A DNA stretch of 64,000 nt. Source: Oscillospiraceae bacterium. GTDB taxonomy: Bacteria > Bacillota > Clostridia > Oscillospirales > Acutalibacteraceae. The notes under the pieces were generated by a model. It was not told where the DNA came from and did no database searches. It worked only from the letters and a program-made list of their open reading frames with translations. The stretch spans positions 1 through 64,000 of the forward strand of contig SVPH01000007.1 in NCBI GenBank assembly GCA_015065965.1, read 5' to 3'. Below are positions 52,161-61,634 of the stretch, one piece after another (the first letter of the stretch is position 1; every line of letters begins with the position of its first letter). The position numbers and the translations under genes were made by a program.

Positions 52161-52784
52161 ATGAAAGTTCTTTACAGAATTGTCAATGCGCTTCTTGCGG
52201 CGGCAATGTTCCCCGTTATAATTTTTGTGGACTTTATTGCGTTCCGCCTTTCAACACCTTTGGTTGATACGGTAGGTCTTCAGGAATCGTTTTCAATTAA
52301 ATTTATTATTGATGTTATTACCGGTAAAGAAGCCTTTTGGTATGAAATGATTTTCAAAAACGGTTCGGGCACCTTTACATGGCCCGTAGCCCTTAACCCG
52401 ATAAAGGGCAGGCTGATTGCGTTTGCAGTCTGCTTTGTGCTGATTGTTCTTATTGCCCTTTTCATTATCATTTGGTCAATATTCAGCAACAAGCGTATAC
52501 CCATCCTTGCGGCAAGCATTGCAGGTCTTATTGCAACAATTGTTATGATTGCATGTTTCAATTCGGCAGCATCTCTCTTTGTGGACGGCACAATTAATAT
52601 TGTTAATGTGTTTTCAACAAACTGGATTGTTTCTCTGCTCGGAAATGCGGTTACAACAGACGGACTTATTCTCGGCGGATTCCACAACGGTGTATTGTTC
52701 CTGTTTATAGGTTTGCTTGTCTGGACAGGTGCATATTACCTTGTTGAACTTGGCGAAACCAAAGAAGAAAAAGCAAAAATTTAA
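52161..52784 (+). CDS. Integral membrane protein of unknown function
   Basis: This 207-aa protein has about four or five hydrophobic helices (about 8-28, 86-112, 117-140, 150-170 and 177-196) and a charged C-terminus. No motif is recognised. GAAAGGA precedes the ATG, 17 bases after glnS; the GH127 gene follows after 12 bases. The chain of short gaps suggests it is cotranscribed with the synthetases or with the glycosidase. Confidence 0.7.
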   Translation: MKVLYRIVNALLAAAMFPVIIFVDFIAFRLSTPLVDTVGLQESFSIKFIIDVITGKEAFWYEMIFKNGSGTFTWPVALNPIKGRLIAFAVCFVLIVLIALFIIIWSIFSNKRIPILAASIAGLIATIVMIACFNSAASLFVDGTINIVNVFSTNWIVSLLGNAVTTDGLILGGFHNGVLFLFIGLLVWTGAYYLVELGETKEEKAKI

Positions 52785-52796
52785 TGAGGTGATAAC

Positions 52797-54626
52797 GTGA
52801 AAAGCGTTACATTTGATAAAATTAACCTCGGCGGTTTTTGGAAAAACAGATTTGATATAAATAAAACCGCAACAATACCCATGGTATATGACCGTTTTTC
52901 GGATACAGGCAGATTTGATGCTTTCAAGTTTGAGTGGAAAGATGGCGACCCGAACAGACCTCATATTTTTTGGGATTCCGATGTTGCAAAGTGGATTGAA
53001 GCGGTTGCTTATACAATCACCAAAACACCTGACAAGGAACTTGAGGCAATTGTTGACGGCGTTGTTGACCTTATTGAAAAGAACCGTGACGAAAGCGGAT
53101 ATTTTAATATTTATTTCACTGTCTGTGAGCCGGATAACCGCTTTACTAACCGCATGGCGCATGAACTTTACTGCGCAGGCCATCTTACAGAGGCGGCGAT
53201 TGCTTACTATAACGCAACGGGCAAGGATAAATTTCTGCGCCTGATGTGCGATTATATGGATTATATCGAAAAGGTGTTCATAATTGAAGATTCTGCTGAG
53301 TTCAGCACTCCCGGCCATGAAGAAATAGAACTTGCGCTGGTTAAACTTTATGACTGCACAGGCAATGAGAAATATCTTAAAATGAGCAGCCATTTTGTTG
53401 AAACAAGAGGAACATCAGAAAAAGACGAGAACAGCCCATATTATATCAGCCATGCTTATGACCAGACCCATAAACCCGTGCGTGAGCAGGAAAGGGCAAT
53501 CGGTCACAGCGTAAGAGCAACCTATCTCTACTGTGCTATGGCTGACCTTGCGTTAAGGCTCAATGACAAAACTCTTTATGATGCCTGCAGACGTCTTTTT
53601 ATGAGCATTGCCGAAAAGCAGATGTATATAACAGGCGGTATAGGCTCAACACATTACGGTGAGCGCTTTACTGAGGATTATCATTTGCCCAATGATGTTG
53701 CTTATTCCGAAACATGTGCATCTATCGGCCTTGCGCTTTTTGCAAGAAGAATGAGCCTTATTGAGCCCGATTCGATTTATGCCGATATTGCCGAAACTGC
53801 GATTTATAACTGTGCGCTTGCAGGTGTTTCTCTCAGCGGCAAAGCGTTCTTCTATGTAAATCCGCTTGAAATTAATGTTGAAAGACGAAGAAGAAACAAG
53901 GAATTTTTTCAGCATAATATCAGCGGCTTTGATATTACGCAGCGTGTGGAAGTTTTTGACTGTTCCTGCTGCCCTCCGAACATTGCAAGAATGATTGCTT
54001 CAATCGGTGATTTTCTCTATACATATAATAATGATACAGTTTTTGTTCATCATTATTTTAAGTCCGATGCGGAATTTGACGGAATAAAGATTGTTCAGAA
54101 CACCGAGTATCCGAATAACGGAGCGGTAAAACTGAATGTAAAGGGCATGAAGGGTAAAACGATTGCGGTCAGAATACCTTCATGGGCGGAGAATTACAGT
54201 ATCGGCGCAGAAGTCGCAAAAACAGAAAAAGGCTATGCATATATCGCAATTGATTGCGATGAGGCGGAAATCTGCCTTGATTTTGCAATGGAATGCCGCC
54301 TTGTTGCCGCAAATCCCGAAATTGAATCAGATGCAGGCAGAGTTGCTCTTTGCAGAGGACCTCTTGTTTATTGCGCAGAAAGAATTGATAACGGAATTGC
54401 TCTCAACAACCTCAGCATTTCTGCAGACCTCAATGCCGAAATTTTATTTAACGAAGAGATGCAGGCATATACCGTTGAAACTGACGGATTTGAGGATGGC
54501 GTATTTGATTCGCTTTACCGTACATACCGTCCCGATTTCAATTCAAGAAGAATAAAATTCATTCCGTATTTTGCTTTTGCAAACAGAGGCGAAAGCGATA
54601 TGCTGGTTTGGGTGAGAATAAAATAA
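52797..54626 (+). CDS. GH127 glycoside hydrolase (beta-L-arabinofuranosidase-like, DUF1680)
   Basis: This 609-aa protein starts at GTG 52797 behind GAGGTG. It has the GH127 (alpha/alpha)6 barrel signature, including TGGIGSTHYGERFTEDYHLP and the Zn-binding cysteines in EVFDCSCCPPNIAR, followed by C-terminal beta domains. Glu in YSETCA and the Cys of SCC correspond to the unusual Zn-Cys site where a Cys acts as nucleophile in the characterised bifidobacterial enzyme. It has no signal peptide, so it acts in the cytosol on imported arabino-oligosaccharides or glycopeptide fragments. Confidence 0.9.
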   Translation: MKSVTFDKINLGGFWKNRFDINKTATIPMVYDRFSDTGRFDAFKFEWKDGDPNRPHIFWDSDVAKWIEAVAYTITKTPDKELEAIVDGVVDLIEKNRDESGYFNIYFTVCEPDNRFTNRMAHELYCAGHLTEAAIAYYNATGKDKFLRLMCDYMDYIEKVFIIEDSAEFSTPGHEEIELALVKLYDCTGNEKYLKMSSHFVETRGTSEKDENSPYYISHAYDQTHKPVREQERAIGHSVRATYLYCAMADLALRLNDKTLYDACRRLFMSIAEKQMYITGGIGSTHYGERFTEDYHLPNDVAYSETCASIGLALFARRMSLIEPDSIYADIAETAIYNCALAGVSLSGKAFFYVNPLEINVERRRRNKEFFQHNISGFDITQRVEVFDCSCCPPNIARMIASIGDFLYTYNNDTVFVHHYFKSDAEFDGIKIVQNTEYPNNGAVKLNVKGMKGKTIAVRIPSWAENYSIGAEVAKTEKGYAYIAIDCDEAEICLDFAMECRLVAANPEIESDAGRVALCRGPLVYCAERIDNGIALNNLSISADLNAEILFNEEMQAYTVETDGFEDGVFDSLYRTYRPDFNSRRIKFIPYFAFANRGESDMLVWVRIK

Positions 54627-54638
54627 TTCAATATGAAT

Positions 54639-54716
54639 AAAAACGCTCCTTTAAGGCAAAATAATTCCAAACGGAAATCATCTTCCATTGAATTTTTTGC
54701 AAAAAGGAGCATTTTT
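54639..54716 (+). promoter_or_regulatory. Long hairpin that covers the ribosome-binding site of the next gene
   Basis: GCTCCTTT (54645-54652) pairs with the Shine-Dalgarno arm AAAGGAGC (54703-54710), GCAAAA-T-AATTC with GAATT-T-TTTTGC inside it, and GGAA/TTCC at the tip. The stem ends in ATTTTTATG, so it looks like a terminator whose 3-prime arm is an RBS. Confidence 0.65.
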
Positions 54717-54965
54717 ATGAAAAGAATATCATTTGCAATTATTGCCGCGGTTATCCTTATATCGGTTGTTTTTGCAGCATGCAACGGCACTGAAACGGGC
54801 AAGGTTTCAGACACGCAGAATAATGACCCCGTACTGACAACTCTTGAAGATATGCTTACCGAGGCGATGACAGATATGGAGAATATGTTTACCGACAATG
54901 TATCGGATACAAGCAGTTCTTCGGAGCACGATGCTTCATCGGCCAACACATCAACAACAGCATAA
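54717..54965 (+). CDS. Small predicted lipoprotein
   Basis: The start is ATG 54717 behind AAAGGAGC; the track adds 28 codons from the hairpin region. The 82-aa product has a signal sequence (MKRISFAIIAAVILISVVFA) with lipobox VFAAC and an acidic, Ser/Thr-rich mature part (TLEDMLTEAMTDMENMFTDN, then SDTSSSSEHDASSA). No domain is recognised. Its RBS is in a strong hairpin, so translation may be conditional. Confidence 0.6.
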   Translation: MKRISFAIIAAVILISVVFAACNGTETGKVSDTQNNDPVLTTLEDMLTEAMTDMENMFTDNVSDTSSSSEHDASSANTSTTA

Positions 54966-55003
54966 AAAGAGGACTCCGCATCAAGCCGATGCGGAGTCCT
55001 TTA
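54966..55003. terminator. Bidirectional terminator between lipoprotein genes
   Basis: AGGACTCCGCATC-AAGCC-GATGCGGAGTCCT, 13-bp perfect stem, with AAAAAG before and TTTACGG after. Confidence 0.85.
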
Positions 55004-55012
55004 CGGTTTTAA

Positions 55013-55900
55013 TTAATATTTGATGTCTGAGAATGTTGCGTTTGTAACTGCAGCGCCGCTGCCGTTGATTGTTACAACTGCCTTAAGAGCAAGAGTTGCA
55101 TCAAAAGCATATGAATACTTGATGTTTGTGATCTTGCCGTCTGCAACGGTAACTTCAACCTTTATGTTCTTGTAGTTTACGTTTGTATTGTTAACTGTGA
55201 TTGCATTTGTGAAATCAGCAATACCTTCAACAACTTCTTCGTGTGTGATAAAGTCATTTGTGAATCTTGAAAGAGGAGTAGCGCCTGTCTTCTTGGGGTT
55301 TGTTGCGTTAGCAAGTGTGAACTTGTAAACGCCGTTTGCATATGAGAATGAACCAAGGTCGCTTTCTTTGAGAGATGTAGCCTTAATCTTGTAGTTATCG
55401 CTGAGATCATCTTTGGGGAAAGCACCCTTCTTTGTGCCTATACCGAGGAAACCGCCAACAACTGTGTCGAGGTTTGAGTTCTCATCGATTGCGCTGATGA
55501 TGCCGTTAAGAATGCCTGTTGCACTGCCAACATCAATGGGGCTTGTGTACTCACAGTTTCTGTTGAAGTTATATTTGCCCTTTGCAGCCTTTGCTGTTTC
55601 AGCGTTAAGGAACTTAACGAAATCAGCCTTTGACATTTCAGCGTTTGCAACTGTTGTTTCACCTGCTGCAGTTGTTGTTTCGCCTGCTGCGGTTGTTTCA
55701 TCTGCTGCAGTTGTTGTTTCGTCTGCTGCTGCAGTTGTTTCGTCTGTAACGGGTGCTGCTGTTGTTTCATCTGCAACGGGAGCATCTGTTGTTTCGTCTG
55801 CTACGGTTGTGGTTGTTGTTTCATTGTCTCCGTTATCGCCGCATGCTGCAAAAGCAAAGAGCATTGCAAAAGCGAGAAGAACAGCAAGAATCTTTTTCAT
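55013..55900 (-). CDS. Predicted lipoprotein with Thr/Glu/Ala repeat linker
   Basis: The start is ATG 55900 (AGGAGG nine bases upstream); the track adds 17 codons. The signal peptide ends in lipobox LFAFAAC. A ~55-residue low-complexity linker follows (repeats of DETTAA and GETTTAA type), then a ~200-residue domain with alternating beta strands ending ATFSDIKY. No catalytic motif is visible. The linker resembles cell-wall-spanning spacers of Clostridia. The final domain resembles that of the lipoprotein at 40829 in strand pattern, which may indicate a family; this is a weak inference. Confidence 0.75.
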   Translation of the reverse strand: MKKILAVLLAFAMLFAFAACGDNGDNETTTTTVADETTDAPVADETTAAPVTDETTAAADETTTAADETTAAGETTTAAGETTVANAEMSKADFVKFLNAETAKAAKGKYNFNRNCEYTSPIDVGSATGILNGIISAIDENSNLDTVVGGFLGIGTKKGAFPKDDLSDNYKIKATSLKESDLGSFSYANGVYKFTLANATNPKKTGATPLSRFTNDFITHEEVVEGIADFTNAITVNNTNVNYKNIKVEVTVADGKITNIKYSYAFDATLALKAVVTINGSGAAVTNATFSDIKY

Positions 55901-55963
55901 GGTTTTTCCTCCTGAAAATATGTTTTTTGTTTTTGCGCGCAAAACGCACACTACTTAATTATA

Positions 55964-55992
55964 AAAATACCTCATAATGAACATTTTGTCAA
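55964..55992 (-). promoter_or_regulatory. Promoter of the lipoprotein gene at 55013
   Basis: Minus-strand TTGACA (plus 55987-55992) and TATTTT (plus 55964-55969) with 17-base spacing. Confidence 0.65.
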
Positions 55993-56068
55993 GTATGAAA
56001 GTTTAAAACAGGTTTACAAAAATCAACCGTTGTTTTTATGAATATTTACATAAAGTTAATATTTATGG

Positions 56069-56097
56069 GTGACATATTTAAAAAAATATGTTATAAT
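56069..56097 (+). promoter_or_regulatory. Promoter of the exonuclease III gene
   Basis: GTGACA (56069-56074) and TATAAT (56092-56097) with 17-base spacing. Confidence 0.65.
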
Positions 56098-56128
56098 TAC
56101 ATTAATTATATAATGGAGGACTGTGCGC

Positions 56129-56893
56129 ATGGCAATCAAACGGTTTGTTTCATGGAATGTTAACGGAATAAGGGCTTGCCTTCAGAAGGATTTTTACGAG
56201 AGTTTTGCTGCTCTTGATGCGGATATCTTCTGCCTGCAGGAAACAAAGATGCAGGAGGGTCAGGCAGAACTTAATCTTGACGGGTACAGTCAGTTCTGGA
56301 ATTATGCCGAAAAGAAGGGCTATTCCGGCACAGCCGTTTTTTCAAAAGAAGAGCCGGTTTCGGTTACATACGGCATCGGAATCCCCGAGCACGATACTGA
56401 GGGCAGAGTCATTACGCTTGAATTTGAAAATTATTACTTTATAACCGTTTATGTTCCCAATGCGCGTGACGGGCTTGTAAGGCTTGATTACCGCATGGAG
56501 TGGGAAGATGCATTCAGAAAATATATATGCGCACTTGACGAAAAAAAGCCTGTTGTTTTTTGCGGCGACCTTAATGTTGCCCATAAAGAAATAGACCTTA
56601 AAAATCCGAAAACCAACCGCAGAAATCCCGGTTTTACCGACGAGGAAAGAGGCAAATTCAGCGATATGCTGGCAAGCGGTTTTGTTGATTCTTTCAGATA
56701 TTTTTATCCTGACCTTGAGGGAGCATACAGTTGGTGGTCATACCGCTTTTCCGCAAGGGCAAAGAACGCAGGATGGAGAATTGATTACTTTATAGTTTCA
56801 GAGAAACTTAAAGAGCGCATGAAAGATGCGAAAATACACAATGAAATTTTCGGCTCGGACCACTGTCCGGTTGAACTTGAAATTGATGTGTGA
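56129..56893 (+). CDS. xth: Exodeoxyribonuclease III (AP endonuclease)
   Basis: This ~254-aa enzyme cuts abasic sites in DNA repair. The start is ATG 56129 with GGAGG nine bases upstream. Catalytic motifs of the Xth family are present: SWNVNGIRACLQKDF at the N-terminus, LQETKMQEGQAEL (metal Glu), CGDLNVAHKEIDL (Asp-Asn pair), WWSYRFSARAKNAGWRIDYF, and terminal SDHCPVELEI (Asp-His). Length is normal. The next gene begins 17 bases after its stop. Confidence 0.95.
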   Translation: MAIKRFVSWNVNGIRACLQKDFYESFAALDADIFCLQETKMQEGQAELNLDGYSQFWNYAEKKGYSGTAVFSKEEPVSVTYGIGIPEHDTEGRVITLEFENYYFITVYVPNARDGLVRLDYRMEWEDAFRKYICALDEKKPVVFCGDLNVAHKEIDLKNPKTNRRNPGFTDEERGKFSDMLASGFVDSFRYFYPDLEGAYSWWSYRFSARAKNAGWRIDYFIVSEKLKERMKDAKIHNEIFGSDHCPVELEIDV

Positions 56894-56910
56894 TGAAGGA
56901 GAAATTAATT

Positions 56911-58206
56911 ATGAATTCAAAAACATTAAAAATTCTTTGCGCCGTTCTGGCAGTGGTTATGGCTGTTTCGGGTGTGGTTTTCTTTATGTCAACGCTTGAC
57001 AAAGAGCCTTCTGCAAACATCGGCAGCGCAGAACCCGAAGTTTTTTCATATGAGCAGAGTGCTTATACAACAAACTCCGCTCTTTCCGTTAAAGGTGTAA
57101 ACGGTGAAATCTATCTGCCCACGGATTTTGAAAATATTTATTATACCGCAACTCTTGACGGCAGCGTGAAATTCTTTGAGTATTCCGGCGGTCAGTTGTT
57201 TGCAAGCACGCTTGCTCCCAAACAGGTTAAAACAAGTATCAAAGCAAGCCGCATTTCAATCCCCGTAACGGTAAATTATATTGAAAAAGACGGCAAGGTA
57301 TGCGGCTACGGCGTTTTCACATCGGATATGAGTGCGGATGTTGATGTTTATGCCTATGCTTTTGTTAAACTCACAATGAAGCCTGCAGGCTACGGCAGCG
57401 GTCACCTTCTCCTTGCCGATTTTGATAAGAACAACTTCTATAATGCGGAAAAACTTTATTCTGAAATCTATAATTTCAATCTCGAAAGCGGTAAGGCTTC
57501 AACATATGTTTCAAATCACACAAGAATGATTGATTCAAACGGCACCTTCCGTCAGGACTGGACCTTGCTTACCGATGATTTCATCAAAAATCTCGGCGAT
57601 GCAAAATATTTCCTTTCATCAAGATATTATAACGAGGACGATAAGGGTCAGAGAGCGGATGTTATGGTGCTCTCAAGTGCATACAAGCCTCAGATAGTTG
57701 TTGAAGATATCCTCGGTGTATGGTTTGTTAACGATGCAAACGGCATGCATTACCTTAAAAAGAACGAAAACGGCTTTGCAAACATGCTTAAAACGGGTGA
57801 CGGCGAGATTGTTCTCACTCAGTTTGATGGAGATTGGAGCGCAGATTACCTTCAGTGCGGCAAGTATCTTATAAACAAAAAGAGCCTTGTGATGGTTGAC
57901 CTGTTCACAGGCGTATCACAGACTTTTAAAGGAATTAATATTGAATCGGCAGATGTATTTTCACTCAGTCCCGACGGCACAAAGGCTGTTTTTGCCTCAT
58001 ACGGCGAGGCAAACGCAAACGGAACGCTTATTCAGAGCGTTACCTACTGCACGGTTGACGGCTCGGCTGCTCCTGCTGTTTATACAGAACCCATGCTTTT
58101 CAGCGAAAGTTCAGGTTTTGTATGGCTTGATAACTCAAGCGTTATGAGCGTGCGTGCTCTTTCGGCAGACGGCGCAAAGGCAGGCTCGGTTTCATATACT
58201 TTCTGA
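56911..58206 (+). CDS. Membrane-anchored extracytoplasmic protein of unknown function
   Basis: The start is ATG 56911 behind GAAGGAG; the track adds seven codons. A single N-terminal transmembrane helix (LKILCAVLAVVMAVSGVVFF) anchors a ~400-residue domain rich in beta strands. Late segments such as FSLSPDGTKAVFASYGEAN look like beta-propeller repeats of the TolB or WD40-like kind, and FVWLDNSSVMSVRALSADGA follows. No catalytic motif is seen. It is probably cotranscribed with the exonuclease gene but unrelated in function. Confidence 0.65.
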   Translation: MNSKTLKILCAVLAVVMAVSGVVFFMSTLDKEPSANIGSAEPEVFSYEQSAYTTNSALSVKGVNGEIYLPTDFENIYYTATLDGSVKFFEYSGGQLFASTLAPKQVKTSIKASRISIPVTVNYIEKDGKVCGYGVFTSDMSADVDVYAYAFVKLTMKPAGYGSGHLLLADFDKNNFYNAEKLYSEIYNFNLESGKASTYVSNHTRMIDSNGTFRQDWTLLTDDFIKNLGDAKYFLSSRYYNEDDKGQRADVMVLSSAYKPQIVVEDILGVWFVNDANGMHYLKKNENGFANMLKTGDGEIVLTQFDGDWSADYLQCGKYLINKKSLVMVDLFTGVSQTFKGINIESADVFSLSPDGTKAVFASYGEANANGTLIQSVTYCTVDGSAAPAVYTEPMLFSESSGFVWLDNSSVMSVRALSADGAKAGSVSYTF

Positions 58207-58207
58207 A

Positions 58208-58232
58208 TAAAAAAGCAGCCGAAAGGCTGCTC
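58208..58232. terminator. Terminator between convergent genes
   Basis: AGCAGCC-GAAA-GGCTGCT; on the minus strand it is followed by TTTTTTATT, serving the deaminase gene. Confidence 0.82.
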
Positions 58233-58236
58233 TCTG

Positions 58237-58743
58237 TCAGATATTTTCTTTTCTGAAATCAATGGTAAGTTCGTCTTTGGCAGGGGTGATCTGAGTATAT
58301 TTTACTCCTGCGCTGTCGAACATTCTCTTTGATGCCCTTACGCCAACGGTGTCGGCATATTTATCGGAGAGATAAAGAACCTCTTTTATTCCGCACTGAA
58401 TGATTGCTTTTGCGCATTCGTTGCAGGGGAAGAGGGCAACATAAATTTTGCAGCCTTCAAGGCTTGCACCGCCGCTGTTGAGAATGGCGTTAAGTTCTGC
58501 ATGGCAAACATAGGGATATTTTGTGTCAAACTCATCGCCCGAGCGTTCCCAAGGGAAATCGTCATCGCTGCAACCCAGAGGGAAGCCGTTGTAACCTACA
58601 GACATAATTTTGTTGCGGTTGTTAACGATGCAGGCACCGACCTGAGTGCTGGGGTCTTTGCTGCGGCGGGATGAAAGCAGGGCAATTCCCATAAAATATT
58701 CGTCCCATGAAATGTAGTCTTCTCTTTTAGGCATTGCGGACAA
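58237..58743 (-). CDS. Deoxycytidylate deaminase (ComEB-like)
   Basis: This 168-aa zinc enzyme converts dCMP to dUMP for thymidylate synthesis. Zn ligands and catalytic Glu are in VCHAELNAIL (HAE) and FPCNECAKAI (PCxxC), and CIVNNRNKIMSVGYNGFPLG is the typical N-terminal substrate loop. ComEB in Bacillus is the same family. GGAG lies 10 bases before the ATG. It stands alone, divergent from secA. Confidence 0.92.
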   Translation of the reverse strand: MSAMPKREDYISWDEYFMGIALLSSRRSKDPSTQVGACIVNNRNKIMSVGYNGFPLGCSDDDFPWERSGDEFDTKYPYVCHAELNAILNSGGASLEGCKIYVALFPCNECAKAIIQCGIKEVLYLSDKYADTVGVRASKRMFDSAGVKYTQITPAKDELTIDFRKENI

Positions 58744-58833
58744 CTCCTTTAATTCAGAATCTGATTGAATTCTATCATAAATATCGGAATATTACAATAT
58801 CAAAAAATAAAATACCTCATGAGGTGATTCAAA

Positions 58834-61581
58834 ATGGGTTTCTTAACCAAACTTTTCGGCGATTATTCAACCAAAGAAATAAAGCGCATTCGCCCGCTTT
58901 GCGATAAGGTTCTCAAACTTGAAGAGGAATATTCAAAACTCAGCGACGAGCAACTTCAGGCAAAAACTCCGGAGTTTAAAGAGCGCCTTGCAAACGGCGA
59001 AACGCTTGACGATATTCTTCCCGAGGCATTTGCCGCCTGCCGTGAGGCATCGTGGCGTGTGCTTGGTCTTAAACATTTCCCCGTTCAGATTATCGGCGGT
59101 ATCATTCTGCATCAGGGCAGAATTGCCGAAATGAGAACGGGTGAAGGTAAAACTCTTGTCGCAACCCTTCCCGCATACCTTAACGCTCTTTCGGGTGATG
59201 GTGTTCACATTGTTACCGTTAACGATTACCTTGCAAGGCGTGACAGCGAGTGGATGGGCAAGGTTTACCGTTTTATGGGTCTGACCGTCGGTCTTATTAT
59301 CCACGAAAAAGAAAATCCCGAGAGAAAAGAAGCCTATGCCGCTGATATCACATACGGCACAAATAACGAAATGGGCTTTGACTACCTGCGTGACAACATG
59401 GTTGTTTACAAAGAGCATAAGGTGCAGAGAGGTCACAACTTTGCCATCGTCGATGAAGTTGACTCCATTCTTATTGACGAGGCAAGAACTCCCCTTATCA
59501 TTTCGGGCAGAGGCGAAAAATCAACTGACCTTTATAAACTTGCAAACCGTTTTGCAACTTCACTTAAATGCGTAAGAATCAAAGAGGTTAATTCCAAAGA
59601 AAACATTGAAGACCTTGTTGACGAAACATGCGATTATGTTGTTGATGAAAAGGCAAAAACCGCAACTCTCACAAAGAGCGGCGTTGCCAAGGCTGAGGCT
59701 TTCTTTAACATTGAAAACCTCATGGATGCCGAAAATATGACAATTCAGCACCATATCAATCAGGCAATTAAGGCAAACGGTGTTATGCGCCGTGACGTTG
59801 ACTATGTTGTTAAAGATAATCAGGTTCTTATCGTTGACGAATTTACAGGCCGTATCATGATGGGCAGACGTTACAACGAAGGTCTGCATCAGGCGATTGA
59901 AGCAAAGGAAAACGTAAATGTTGAGCATGAGAGCAAAACTCTTGCAACAATCACATTCCAGAATTACTTCCGCCTTTATAAGAAACTTTCGGGTATGACC
60001 GGTACTGCGATGACAGAGGAAACCGAGTTTAACCAGATTTATAACCTTGATGTTATTGAAATACCGACCAATAAGCCTATGATAAGAAACGATATGCCTG
60101 ATGTTGTTTATAAAAATGAGCAGGCAAAGTATATCGCAGTTATCAAAACAATTGAGGAGTGCCACGAAAAGGGTCAGCCCGTGCTTGTAGGTACTGTTTC
60201 AATCGAAAAATCGGAACTTCTCAGTGCACTTCTTAAGAGAAAAGGCATAAAGCATGAAGTCCTCAACGCAAAACACCATGAAAAAGAAGCGGAAATTGTT
60301 GCTCAGGCAGGTAAGCCTTATGCCGTAACAATTGCCACAAACATGGCAGGTAGAGGTACGGATATCAAACTTGGCGGTAACTCTGAATACCTTGCAAAAT
60401 CAGAACTTCGCAAAAAGGGATACAGCGAGGAACTTATTGCAGAGGCAACAGGTTTTGCCGAAACAGATAATGAAGAAATCCTTAATGCAAGGGCAGAATA
60501 TTCCGCTCTTGAAAAGAAATACGATGAGCAGATTGCTCCCGAAGCAAAGCAGGTACGCGAGGCAGGCGGTCTGTTTATCATCGGTACGGAACGCCACGAA
60601 TCAAGGCGTATTGATAACCAGTTAAGAGGCCGTGCAGGCCGTCAGGGCGACCCCGGTGCAAGCCGATTCTTCCTCTCGCTTGACGATGACCTTATGCGTC
60701 TTTTCGGCGGCGAAAGGCTCACAGGCGTTATGAACACTCTCAAAACTCCCGAAGATATGCCCATTGAAGCAAAGATGGTTACAAACTCAATTGAAAGTGC
60801 ACAGAAAAAAATTGAGGGCAGAAACTTTGCAATAAGAAAGAGCGTTCTCCAGTATGACGATGTTATGAACCGTCAGAGAGAAATTATTTACGGTCAGCGT
60901 AATCAGGTGCTTGACGGCGAGGAACTCAAACCCGTTATTACAAAGATGGTTAACGAATGCATCAATGATGCGGTTGATTTCTTCTGTTCAGACAGCATAT
61001 CAAAGAAAGACTGGAACATTGAGGGTCTTAAGAACAAGTTCAAGGGCTGGCTCACATTGGATGACGATTTTGAAAACGGCTTTGATAAAGAGGAAGCACG
61101 CGAACTTCTTCTTGAAAGAGCAGAAACAAGATATACGGAAAGAGAAGAACTTTTCGGCACAGGTGAAAACGGAGAACCCGTTATGCGTGAACTTGAAAAG
61201 ATGGTTCTTCTTCGCAATGTTGACAGGCAGTGGATGGATCACATTGATGCCATGGACCAACTCCGCAGAGGTATCGGTCTGAGGGCATACGGTCAGACTG
61301 ACCCCGTTATTGCTTACAGAAACATCGGCTCCGAAATGTTTGACGGCATGGTTGAAGCAATCCGTGAGGATACCGTAAGGCAGATTCTTACCGTTGTTAT
61401 CAAGAGTCAGGAAGAAACAAAGCGTGAGCAGACTGCAAAGATAACCGCAACAAGCGGTGCAACCGACGGCACTGATAAAAAGCAGCCCGTAAGGAAAAAG
61501 GAAAAGGTTAAGCCCAATGACCCGTGTCCTTGCGGCAGCGGCAAAAAATATAAAAACTGCTGCGGCGATGTAAGAAAATAA
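58834..61581 (+). CDS. secA: Preprotein translocase ATPase SecA
   Basis: SecA drives protein export through SecYEG. The 915-aa protein has Walker [18 protein letters not shown], the DEAD-like [17 protein letters not shown], the helicase motifs [15 protein letters not shown] and [25 protein letters not shown], the preprotein cross-linking and scaffold domains, and the C-terminal zinc/SecB-binding tail [19 protein letters not shown] lies 11 bases before the ATG. Length is somewhat long for Firmicutes (~840), because of an insertion of about 50 residues before the second helicase motif ([20 protein letters not shown]). A terminator follows. Confidence 0.97.
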   Translation: MGFLTKLFGDYSTKEIKRIRPLCDKVLKLEEEYSKLSDEQLQAKTPEFKERLANGETLDDILPEAFAACREASWRVLGLKHFPVQIIGGIILHQGRIAEMRTGEGKTLVATLPAYLNALSGDGVHIVTVNDYLARRDSEWMGKVYRFMGLTVGLIIHEKENPERKEAYAADITYGTNNEMGFDYLRDNMVVYKEHKVQRGHNFAIVDEVDSILIDEARTPLIISGRGEKSTDLYKLANRFATSLKCVRIKEVNSKENIEDLVDETCDYVVDEKAKTATLTKSGVAKAEAFFNIENLMDAENMTIQHHINQAIKANGVMRRDVDYVVKDNQVLIVDEFTGRIMMGRRYNEGLHQAIEAKENVNVEHESKTLATITFQNYFRLYKKLSGMTGTAMTEETEFNQIYNLDVIEIPTNKPMIRNDMPDVVYKNEQAKYIAVIKTIEECHEKGQPVLVGTVSIEKSELLSALLKRKGIKHEVLNAKHHEKEAEIVAQAGKPYAVTIATNMAGRGTDIKLGGNSEYLAKSELRKKGYSEELIAEATGFAETDNEEILNARAEYSALEKKYDEQIAPEAKQVREAGGLFIIGTERHESRRIDNQLRGRAGRQGDPGASRFFLSLDDDLMRLFGGERLTGVMNTLKTPEDMPIEAKMVTNSIESAQKKIEGRNFAIRKSVLQYDDVMNRQREIIYGQRNQVLDGEELKPVITKMVNECINDAVDFFCSDSISKKDWNIEGLKNKFKGWLTLDDDFENGFDKEEARELLLERAETRYTEREELFGTGENGEPVMRELEKMVLLRNVDRQWMDHIDAMDQLRRGIGLRAYGQTDPVIAYRNIGSEMFDGMVEAIREDTVRQILTVVIKSQEETKREQTAKITATSGATDGTDKKQPVRKKEKVKPNDPCPCGSGKKYKNCCGDVRK

Positions 61582-61591
61582 TAATGATAAA

Positions 61592-61627
61592 CCCCCGTAG
61601 GATTTTGAATTCCTACGGGGATTTTTG
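61592..61627. terminator. Terminator after secA
   Basis: CCCCGTAGG-ATTTTGAATT-CCTACGGGG followed by ATTTTTG. Confidence 0.85.
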
Positions 61628-61634
61628 TTATACC

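Noticed and set aside
52614-53393. Minus-strand ORF of 259 aa opposite the GH127 gene
   Set aside because: Spans two genes on the other strand, has no recognisable domain and the plus-strand frame carries clear GH127 motifs.
55640-55860. Short regularly spaced repeats as a CRISPR array
   Set aside because: The repeats are in-frame Thr/Glu/Ala codons of a lipoprotein linker, with no spacers.
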